A stretch of 64,000 bases of DNA from the NCBI RefSeq assembly GCF_910592395.1, contig NC_088311.1, positions 23,034,646 through 23,098,645 of the forward strand, in the 5' to 3' direction. The stretch is from Lineus longissimus. Lineage: Eukaryota; Nemertea; Pilidiophora; Heteronemertea; Lineidae. Below, piece by piece: positions 26,324 to 36,484 of this stretch. The notes beneath the pieces are model-generated. The model searched no databases, was not told the DNA's origin, and saw only the letters and a list, made by a program, of their open reading frames with translations. Each line of letters starts with the position of its first letter. The first letter of the stretch is position 1. A program made the translations under genes and the position numbers.

Positions 26324-29300
26324 ATGGTGGACATGGAAAGTCTTTGCTGGAATTCAGAGAAAGATATCACCCCCAGATCCATGTATTTAGAGGATAAATG
26401 GCCAAGAGTTGTCAAGTCAACTGGTGGGTATTATGGGGTTAGCGACTGCGAAACATTTAGTGCTGGCGATGAGTTGGTGATGATAGGACACAAGGGTTTT
26501 CCAAGGCTTATTGCTCATAAATACAAAAAGTGCCAGCCAGACGATGCTGAGTTGCCACTGCTGGTGGCCTTGGATGCTATCAAACAAAAGGGCAGTGGAT
26601 ACAGCATCCCTCTGATGTTGACTGGTGAGGGTCACCAGTTGTGCACGGTGCAGATTCTTCCGCTGAGACAGTCCGATTATGTGTACAAAACCGCAAAAGA
26701 ACTTTTAGAAACATTTCCAAGATTTGTGAAAGTTAATCGCTCTTTTTCCATCCACCCTCGAAAACCAACGGTTAAAAAAGGGACCGTCCTCGAACTTCTT
26801 CAGACTGATCTCAGGATGGAGGCTGAAGGAAATGGACCGTCAAAGTTCCTGATATGTGCCTGTCTTGATCAAAGGATTCCCCTGAAAATGGATACTAGGG
26901 GCGATTTCACGGTTGACGACGACCAATGCCGTTACACATTGAAGGAAGTTGTGGAACGCTTCCCACTTCCACAGCGAATTCATTTTACTTCCATGCCACA
27001 AGGACTAAAAACCAATGATATTGTTCTTTTTGATGAGGTGAATTACGATGTTGTAATCTCCATTCCACTAGCTGCAGTTGCAGATGAAACACTTACTGCA
27101 ATAACGGACTTTGACATGATCTACTTTCCAGTTAGTTCTGAACTCGAGTTCAATGACTGTTCCTCAGACAGATATTCTGATGCGTACAAGAAAGTGATTG
27201 AACAATGTCATACAAACTTTGGAATGGGTCACTTCAAGGACGTAAATATGGTTTGCAAGGAGGTGTGTATGTTGGAGATTCAGTTCTATCCATATGATAA
27301 AGTGTATGGACTTCCAAGTGCAAGGAAACGTCCACCTTTGGTACCAGCAAAGCCGAATATGACTATGACTTCAGGTGAGAAAAAGTCAGAGTTTTTTCTT
27401 ATCAGGTCTTGAATGTAATCTATTTTATTCATTGAATTCATGTTCACAGGAATTGTTGATTGAATACATTTAGCATAAGTAACGAAAGACATTTTTGAAT
27501 TTGAAGATGATTCTGAGTTGACTGGACATATATTGCCCCAAGCCCTTCGAGCAGAGACAGACCTTGAAAAGTTCAATAGACGGTTGAAAACATTGCTTTT
27601 TAGCTCACCTCTTAGCAGAGGTGAGCTTATCCCATACCGTGGCGTCCGTCGTCCGTCGTCGTCGTCGTCGTCGTCGTCCGTCGTCCGTTAGCAGGGCACG
27701 TTTCGTAACTGTTAGAGCTATTGAGTTGAAACTTGGTACACATGTACCCTTATGTAATGACACCTGGGAGACCAAGTTTCGGTCCGATTCGTTTCATGGT
27801 TTGGCCACCAGGGGGCCAAACGTTAAAAGTGAAAATATGCAATATCTCCCTTAATAGTAGTCGGGAAATTTTGAAAAAAATATGGTAGGTACTTCTAGCA
27901 AAGGTGCATCATATATCCTCCGGGTTTTTGATTTGACCTCCTTTTCAAGGTCACAGAGGTCAAATGGTGTAAATTGGCCGTTAGGATGTAACGATGGCAC
28001 GTTTCTAAACTGCAATGACTATTGATCCCAAATTTGGTACACATTTACCCCTTAGTCAGGTAATCTCAGGGACCGAAGTTTGGTCCAATATGATTCACCA
28101 CTTGACCACCAGGGGGCAAAATCCAAAAACCTTAAAAATGTGATTATTCCTTAACTTCTTGCCCGATTGCCACCAATTTGATATCATGGGTACACCTAAC
28201 CACCATACAGTATATGTCACACATGTTTTTAATTTGACCTTCTTGTCAAGGTCACAGAGGTCAAATGGCGTAAATTGGCCGTCAGGCCGTAACTATGGCA
28301 CGTTTCTTAACTGCAATGACTATTGATCACAAATTAAGTACACATGTTCCCCTTGATCAGGTGATCTCAGGTACCGAAGTTTGGTGCGATCTGATTTGCC
28401 GTTTGGCCTCCAGGGAGGGGGCCAAATCCTAAATTCTTCAAAATGCCATTATTCCTAGTATAACTTGCCCGATTGGCACCAATTTTATATCATAGGTACA
28501 TCTAATTCTAACAACCATTCAATGTGTCACCCGGGTCTTCTTTGATTTGACCTACTTTTCAAGGTCACAGAGGTCGAATGTACTGTAAATTGGCCATTTT
28601 GGGGAAATTGTAATTGCTTGGACCTACATCAAACCTAACACTACATGACACAATACCATGCTCTTTATCCACTTTCCTCCACATGAGGTGAGCACAATGG
28701 CCCTGGCCATTTCATTGACATGTTTAAGGAGTGGAGGTGGGCGCTTTAAGCGTGGTTAAACCGCGGAAAAGCTCCATAAAAATGACAATTATTATTATCA
28801 TTAGCTGATTCTGTGTTGACACGCCCTATTTGTTGTTTTTTATGAGCATAGATGAGTATAAACGCTGTGTTATAAATACATTACATATACTTACTATAGA
28901 ATACCAAGAATTGATAAAGACTAGTTACCATAGAATACCAAGAATTGATAAAGACTGGTCTTTATTTATTCTTGTTAAGGGTTGACCATAGGTAAACCAC
29001 CACTTTAGCTAGAAATTGAAATCCGACTCCCATCCTTGCTTCACATCGTTTTTAAAGAGTTCTACATGTAATTGCTTTAGAATTTTAAGTTCCTGTGGTC
29101 AACCCTGGCCTTAATACTACGATAGTCTTAAAGATTGTTTAATCTCAGTTTTCCTCACATTCCTCACATTTTCAAGTACATGTTCATGTAGGTCTCTACC
29201 CCCCAGTTACATGTAACGTCTGTGTAGGTTTGCATGTCCTTCTTGTAAAACAGTTACCTATCAAGTTGGTACAGTGTCATTTGTGAACATTTTCAGGTAA

Positions 29301-30750
29301 CCGTTCTCCTGCACTTCCTACCAGTGATAGTTCTTGCGATTTACATGACCAAAGGAGCCATTCCGATGAAGAATCTGGCTTTGACCGGCCCATCTCATGC
29401 TACGATGAGGCAGGAAACTGGATTAGAGAAAGTGGAAAGGTATGAGTGCGAAACTCCCAAATTGCTGACTCAGCATACTCTAATCAAAGTCGCAAATGTT
29501 TGAATTTTAGAAAAGTCTTGCTGGCTCAGTGAAATACCTTAAATGGTCAATGCAGGGTGGCCAACATTTTATGAAAGGAGTGTCTATATTATGTATTTTG
29601 TGTACTGCTATACCTGGCCTGTTGGTTGGGGGTCCTCGATTCCTGAGATTAGTGGCACCTGAAATTGGCTCCTGTCTACTCATCATCACGGAAGGGCCAT
29701 ATAAAAACATGAAGATCTCACTGGTGCTTCTGCAGTATTGTGTAAGTTAGTGCAAGGAGTCTAGATATAACTACCCCTAGACGTCATTTTCATGATACAT
29801 GTAGGTGTCACCCAAAGACCACCTAATCTACAGTCCTAGTTAGTAGCTTCTACCTATCTCCCCCTTTATACATAGCATCATATTTCTTTTTCCAGGACAG
29901 CTCAAAAACGGAGCCTCCGGCATTGCCACCAAAACCAATCTTGAGGAAAACAAGAGCAGCCACCTTGCCTGCCCTACATTGTCAACCAAGTCCTCCACTG
30001 GTATCCATCATAGACCGACCTGAACCCAAATTTGACAGGGGTGACAAAAATAGAGGAAATAAGTATCACAATGTGACATTTAAAGTGGCCAAAAAGTTTG
30101 GAAACCTTTTTCAAAGGTCTAACTCTAACATTGGTGATGCAGGTACCCCAGTGCTAAACAACCAGTGCAATCTATCTGATCAGGAGGGTAAGAAAGACTG
30201 TCCAGTCAGTATTGATACTGATGATAGCAATGATGACGAATATGACTACCCCGAGGATGTGGCAGAGTGGCGCGGTATTCCGCCAGGTTCTCAGGACTAT
30301 GTAAACCAGCCACCACCTACTGGTGCCCTGCCTCAGGAGGCTGTGAATAAGGTATTTAAGGGGAAGACTTTAAAAATGGTAAATTTGAAAAAGTTGGAAT
30401 CAAGTCGGTTGAAAAAACAGGACAATATACTCAAGCCAAGGAAAAACAATCAAAACTTCTCGAAGGTGCCAGCGCTAAATGATGGTGATAACAGCAAATC
30501 CTCGACTGCATTGTCCTGTGCAGTTTCGAAAAAATGTATTGCAGATTATTCTGTGGTAGAAGTCGCCAATTTTGTACGGGAGGCTGGTCAGGTGCGGATC
30601 GCTGCGTTACTGGAAGAAAACATGGTTGATGGCGACTTTTTCAGGTGTCTCCACATTGAACAGTTAATTTGTGCTCCGTTCAATGCCTCACCATTTGAAA
30701 TCGAGGCTTTGAAGAGGATACAGAAGGGAAAACTTCCAAAGAAGATCTAA
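26324..30750 (+). CDS. CABIT-SAM adaptor (GAREM/THEMIS-like), diverged relative of the array
   Basis: Three exons: 26324-27374, 29297-29439 and 29896-30750, totalling 2049 nt or 682 aa with consistent phases (TCA G|GTGAG at the first donor, the same phase-1 position as in the array genes). Exon 1 encodes a CABIT region: a GDELVMIG turn, a YKTAKELLETFPRFVKV module and RGDFTV followed by YTLKEVVERFPLPQRIHF. The middle is Ser/Asp-rich with a proline motif (PALPPKPILRK) and YDYPEDV. The last about 67 residues form a SAM-like domain with the VDGDFF turn and EIEALKRIQKGK helix. This order (CABIT, Pro-rich linker, C-terminal SAM) is that of GAREM, a GRB2-binding regulator of ERK signalling; THEMIS has CABIT modules without SAM. 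The start is an ATG 348 bp from the HDAC3 start. Intron 1 holds a 1.1-kb mobile repeat. Family confidence is good; orthology is unproven. Confidence 0.85.
27601..28716 (+). mobile_element. 1.1-kb mobile repeat, copy 1 (MITE-like, non-coding)
   Basis: It lies in intron 1 of the CABIT-SAM gene. One end is a perfect hairpin (AGCTCACCTCT, short loop, AGAGGTGAGCT) followed by a CGTCCGTCGTC run at about 27645-27690. The other end is GAGGTGAGCACAATGG near 28685, so GCTCACCTC-type ends are inverted. Inside are three diverged units of about 300 bp, each with GGCACGTTTC (27695, 27996, 28297), a TTGGTACACATGT-like block, CACCAGGGGGC and AAGGTCACAGAGGTCAAA. A nearly identical copy in reverse orientation lies at 58301-59427. 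No transposase is encoded; the family is unclassified here. Confidence 0.8.
28896..28965. repeat. Tandem duplication of about 33 bp in intron 1 of the CABIT-SAM gene
   Basis: ATAGAATACCAAGAATTGAT followed by AAAGACT occurs twice in direct succession with only a couple of differences. Confidence 0.75.
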
Positions 30751-31756
30751 GGTTTGATTTTGGAATGAAACCCAGGGATTAAAACTGACACTGCACACAT
30801 GAAACTTAGCCTGTCACTTATTGTTCGTGAAATATAAAAAAAGTCCTGGAGTGCATCATGGCCATGGTCATAGGGTCTTTTTTATACTTCTGAATGTTAT
30901 GGAAATATGCTGTAATGAGATCTGTCCATAACTTACAAAATGGACCTCAAACATGTTTGAGGCAGTACCCATGTTGGGCCTGGATGATAAAATGTGCCAT
31001 GTGGGATATGGTTGAAAGTTGAAGTATTTTGATTGCAAATACATTTAAGGCCTACTTATAAGTGCTTTAGTACTATGAAAGAAATGTGCCAAGAAGAGTG
31101 TCCATTTTTAACTTGGGACATAATATGTCTTTTTATAGGCTTTTTTATTGGAAGTTCTATTCCTTCAGTTGGGCATACAAATGTACCTAGTAGTGGTAGT
31201 CTGATTGTGATCACGGCCGAGCCATGTGATTGATAAGTTTGGTGTAGAATATTTTAAGTATTGTATGCACAATATATTTTATTCATTGTGAATGGGACGA
31301 TTCTTCATTGAAATGCCACCAGGGTAGTGCCAGTACTATTCCACTGAGATCTGATCTCAATCTGTTGTATTTTTATTTCTCAAAACCATTTGAAACTCCT
31401 ACATACATGATGTTTTTGATACTTGAACTAAATTGTATGTGTCTGTAAACACTTCAATGAATACAGCAAGGAAAAAGAAATAAGATAATTTATTTCATTT
31501 CGGGCTCAATGAATAAAATGTTATGTAAAAGAATACTACAGAATGTTTGACAAATGTATTTATAAGCGTTTTTTGACCGGTTTCCTAAAATGTTACTGTA
31601 AGTTAAGTCAGTAAATTTATTACTGCATGCTTTTTACTCAGTAGGTTTGAAAGATTCTGCTGCCCAACCTGGTTTTGCTAGGGACCAATGCTTTCCTCTT
31701 ATTTCCAAAACTTTAACCGTCCAATTCTGATAGCTGAGTTACAGTAATGCTTACGG

Positions 31757-31919
31757 GTAAAACAGTTAAAACTGAGCTCAAAAAACAGTTTAAACTGGTC
31801 TCAAAAAACAGTTAAAACTGAGCTCAAAAAACAGTTAAAACTGAGCTCAAAAAACAGTTTAAACTGGGCTCAAAAAAAGGTTAAAACTGAGCTCAAAAAA
31901 CAGTTAAAACTGAGCTCAA
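31757..31919. repeat. 23-bp minisatellite with palindromic units
   Basis: There are seven head-to-tail units, each close to AAAAAACAGTTAAAACTGAG plus CTC. Two variants read CAGTTTAAACTGG. Each unit contains a CAGTT-AAACTG dyad and GAGCTC, so each strand can fold into small hairpins. It lies about 1 kb downstream of the plus-strand CABIT-SAM gene. Confidence 0.85.
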
Positions 31920-32089
31920 CTGAATATTCAAGTTTCTAGAAAATTCGTATAGAAATCCTTAAGAGTAGATGTATAATTAATTTGTATGAATGCTTTTGAT
32001 TGAGATGTGCTTTCCTGAGGTTTTAAAAGACACCAGTATTGCATAATCTTTTACATATTTTGTCACTATCTCATGAACGCTGATAGCTA

Positions 32090-32340
32090 GAACAATGACA
32101 TTTTTACTCTCCAGACTTCTGATGAGACTACATGACACAATATACGAGTTTTTGATTTGACGTATTTTTGAAGGTCACAGAGGTCAAACTCTAAAATTTC
32201 AGCGAAGATAGCACGTTTCGTCATTAATTGTCCTAGACTCTTCAAATTTGATATGTAGACACCTATTGGGCATCTGTACTCAGATCAATGTGACCTACTT
32301 TTCAGGTGTAAGTAGGTCAGATCATAAAACTCAATGTCAG
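32090..32340 (+). repeat. Degenerate fragment of the 1.1-kb mobile repeat
   Basis: It retains TTTTTGATTTGACG, AAGGTCACAGAGGTCAAAC, GCACGTTTCGTCA and TGTGACCTACTTTTCA in the same order as the internal units at 27.6-28.6 kb. The hairpin end and the CGTCGTC run are absent. An old, eroded relative. Confidence 0.55.
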
Positions 32341-34464
32341 TTATATCAAGAAACCTTTGTATCCTTAAGCAAGACTCGTTGAAACTTTCTACCTGAAAAA
32401 GGGATATCATGAAAAATTGATTACTGCCTGTATGTTTGATTTCCCTTGCTATCCCCAGGTGTGATTCTTAGGTTCCATGAATGCTACCCTTCCTGTTTCT
32501 ACTACCTTATCTATTCTAATTTATAAAACATTTTTCAAAAACATTTTGTGTTTATTTCTGTTAATTCGTAAGATTGGAAAGTATCCTACAGCTGTTCCCA
32601 GTTTTAGTCCTCACAAGTGCCTGCTGATGTTGGAAAGTGGAAGTTCCCAGTTTAGAAGACCAAAACTTTGTTCCATTGAGTAGCAAAAAAATGGAGAGAA
32701 GGTCGTATTTAGCCTCAAAAACCAACAAATTCTACTGAGATGTCCAGGAGTATAAGCACTGCTGCTGTCCTCCAGCTGCCTCCCTGCCAGGAATTTTTTA
32801 ATGAATCCCCAGGTGCCACTGCCTTGAACAAAAGCGAGATATTTCAGTTCTAACAATTACACTATATGGCAGCACTTGTGCCTGGTGTTAAAGTTGATTT
32901 AGTCTCCCTGTTTTAAAAGTCCTGCATTATCATTTGCTGATGCTTTAGTGACTTCTAGGTCGAGACTGGATACTATGACTGCCCAAAAGAATCTGTGTTG
33001 ATGGATATGTTGGGTTGTAGATCCCTGTCCCTGCATTTCTGAAATCTGTGCAGGGTGTCTTTGCCAGGCCGGATGACTGTGACTGTCCCAGGGGAGGATG
33101 TGTCCTGTGAGATTGTGACTGTCTTCAAGTGAAAAATGACTTTAGCCCCTCCAAAAGGACCAATAGATGATAATGATGATGATGTTGAATATTGCCATCA
33201 GGTAGTCAATTTTCTTTGAAGCGATACGGTACCAGAGACTTTCTTGGGCGATACGTATTAGCATACATGTACCCCCCCCCCCCCCCAGAATGGTCCTCGC
33301 AAGTGGTTCAATATACTACGCTCCGGACGCAGTGGACAGGCCTCGTCCCTCTCTGTTCATGTATGAAAAGATAGGTTGACAAATGAATTGATTGCCTTGG
33401 GAGTTTACAATACAAGAGTATGAGTCGAATTATGAGCTCCTTGGTGTGAAATGCTCATCTCAATTATAGTGGCAAACAGGTATTTTGCGCCCAGACGGAA
33501 TAGATTTTGGGTGGGTTCCCGAGTCAGCTTGTTGGCGGAGTTGGTCCTACTGACTGTCCTGTGAGGAAACGAATAAAGATATGCGATAATTTAGCCAACC
33601 TTTAGATGTCCAAGTCCCCGGTCCAAGCCTAATTAATAGACAGTTTTCTAGCTGTCCCTCCGTGAGTTACAAGTTATCCGTCCTTCGCGTGTCTTTCGCG
33701 CAATTCTTGCCGGGCATTGGCCATTATGATTGTCATACGATACAAGTTAGTCTGTGTGTTGCTTCAGATGTAACGGGTAATGACCTTTACATTTAGCAAA
33801 TATTGAAAAATGACTAGTTCTTTAGTGTTCCATATTTCGATGGCCGATGCGGCGAAGACACACCCGCCGGAAGACACTGGATGTTGGAAGACTGCTCCTC
33901 GGAGATACCGTTTACTGGGGTATTACAAGCCACTGGATGCTTCTCTCTCCGCTGTATTCCGTAATCCAAGAACGAAACAACTTATATTTCGTTTGAAATA
34001 AAGCCGGGGTAGGTCATAGTTATCTCGAGGAACTCGAGAAAAAGATCGCGTACGTTCCTATTTCAAAATCGACCGAAATTCTGTTAGTTGATAGCAATTA
34101 AAATCAAGCCCAAAATGTCTACTTTAATTGTCATCTTGTCATCCAGCTTTTAGGCTTGCATGGATACGACCATAATTAGTCAGCGTAATTCGGCAATTTA
34201 ATTGGGTAGCTGACTCAGCAATCGAAACGAACTGTGGATGCCAATTTGGAGTATGTTCTTCGTTTTCCAGAGAACAGCCTCCTAGGTTCAAAATGAGATC
34301 ATTGCACTTAGGCCTATTGGCTTTCACTTTGTTTAAAAAAGAGTCCTAATGGCTTTCGGATTTCTGGTCACTAGCCAATATGGTGCACGTGGTGCCTATA
34401 CAAATGGTATTTCTTACTTCAGAGGCCTCATATCATAATGGGCCAAATGATGACAAACATGCTT

Positions 34465-35800
34465 TGTACGAGTTGGTTCGATTAGGTAAGTTGGTCTTGT
34501 GACTGACCTATTTTCCCCAGGCCCAAGGGAAGTTCTGAAACCGAAAATAATGTAGTCTTGATCTTTGCACCAGCACTAAAAAGTAGACTCCCGGCCCGGG
34601 GGCATTCTATTCATACCGTCTTATAGGGTGTTAGGGCGGGGGACAGGGCTGGTGCACTGTGTCGGGAGTTTACCGATTCGTATCTCACAACAGGCTTGTA
34701 AAACGATCGTCACTGTGCGAGTTTGATGCAATGTCAACTGATCCAGTATGACTTTGGCCAAAATTATTCGTCCTGTCTATGATGTTACACTCCGGACGCA
34801 GTCGACCGGCCTCGTCCCACCCTATAAACACCCTGTCATCGCTAAATCAGTTTGTGGGCCCAAAGCGCCGCGTAGCGGCAAAAAATCGAAGCTGGCGAAA
34901 CATTTATAACGGGTCACCGTCACTTATTATTGACCTAACGCCGATCTATTTGTATAAAGTGATAATTGGAAGGTATATAGTAGGAAATATCAATAAAATA
35001 ATCATTCCATGTCGTCTTTTGAGGGCATTTTTGATTGTAAAAAATAAATGTGTACGTCATCGGAGTCTCTGCAATGATAATTTTATCACAGTAGTCTCGC
35101 GCAAGTAGAAGTTCTTTACCTATTAGTTCTTCACTTATTAGTCTCAATGTCTGGCGCAAAGCCAGACGTTTTCCATTACGATTTCACTACGATGTTTGAC
35201 AAGAAGGAGCAGTGCGCGAGATATGCTAATGAGCAGACTTCCCTCGCTTGAGTTTCGGAAGGATTCTTTACTTACCCAAATACTGAGACCAAATGCCTGT
35301 TGCCAACAGTCAACAGACACCAACCCCCTCAGACTCAGAAACCACAAACGCCCAACCCTTCCTGCTACCTTAATACTTCTGGATAGTTGTGACGCAAACG
35401 CACTAGAGTCGATGACACCATGAGACATAACGAGATAGGATGACACAATGGATTGCCCTGGGAGTCTATATAACATACAATCCAGATATACAATTCATGC
35501 TGAAAATGATGCATGATAAGGAAATGATCAGTAGTAATAACAACAATTAAGGCATTTATGTATCAAACCATGTTTATTTCGAACAAACTTCCTGGTGTTT
35601 TGTAAACCTTAACAATATAAAATGTACAACCAGAAGCTGTAATGCACTGGTCAAAATAGCACATCAGCGAGCATAACAGCTCAACCCATTGACATTGGTA
35701 AGGTGAAATGAGGTATTTTATTAGTGGGCTTGTTAGTGAACTACCCCAAACCACTTCCATTTCAATCAATACCTGGGGTAAGCTTATATCACTGGACGTA
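34465..35800 (-). repeat. Relic of an array unit boundary left of copy A
   Basis: GATTAGGTAAGTTGGTCTTG through TTTTCCCCAGGCCCAAG at about 34475-34525 matches the spacer found upstream of the array genes (for example about 40105-40150). TATGTATCAAA, TTTATTTCGAACAAACTTCC and CAAAATAGCA at about 35550-35665 match the distal 3' flank of copies B-E. The similarity is clearly weaker than among B, C and D. No CABIT exon lies to the left. Confidence 0.6.
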
Positions 35801-36484
35801 GATGTGCAAAGGTTATTTGTAATCTAACTCCTCCGTCAGTTAAGATTGGATGACATTTCAACTTGTCCGCTCCCCGGGTAATTTGCTAGTACTGTATATA
35901 CATCCTAAAGAAGCATCTTGACCCTCAATGACATGCTAAGCTTCCAGACAATGCGCGTCAATATGGACAGAGGCAATACCGCTGGAAGTTCAGTGGGCCT
36001 GTGCTCAAGCAGCCGCTCTTTTTCAAAGTGGTTACAAGTGCCAATATAAATAGCAAGTCGGTCTTGATTATTTTCAATGAATTGGTAAAAGCCTAAAGCA
36101 TATAATATTATACCCGAAATCCACAATGTTGCGCTGTTTGAACACTAGTTTGCCTCCTACTTGGGCACAAAACGACTAGTCTTACTTGAGACATGGATGC
36201 ACCGCTTCTACAAGGGTAAAAATACGCATCTATAGCTCGATTCGATTAGGGGCAATATCAATTAATGATATCAATTACACGAGGGATAAACCAGTCAACT
36301 TTCTCACTATGAGGTATAAAACCAAAAAAAAGCAATGCAAGCTGTTCAGAAGTGAGTTCAGAGAGGGACACCAAGTTTCCATTCGGGGGCGGAAATTTGA
36401 TTATACAAGGGCCACCTGGTGCACTGGATGTTGGAACTTGACTTTGGGCCACAGTTAATTGACTTTTGGTAACTGCCTTTTGAC

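Larger units (their letters stand above)
30751..36484. other. Intergenic interval between the CABIT-SAM gene and the array
   Basis: No convincing gene was found. The left part is the 3' UTR and flank of the plus-strand gene. It also holds a minisatellite (31757), an eroded mobile fragment (32090), a C15-type homopolymer near 33270, and two related segments sharing CTCCGGACGCAGT and GGCCTCGTCCC at 33314 and 34787. Array-related sequence begins at about 34465 (spacer-like) and 35530 (3'-flank-like). The 3' end of copy A's broken SAM region lies at 36320-36460. Confidence 0.5.

Noticed and set aside
27645-27690. CGTCGTC run as a CRISPR or microsatellite locus
   Set aside because: It has no spacers, and the same run sits at the same place in both copies of the 1.1-kb repeat, so it is part of that element.
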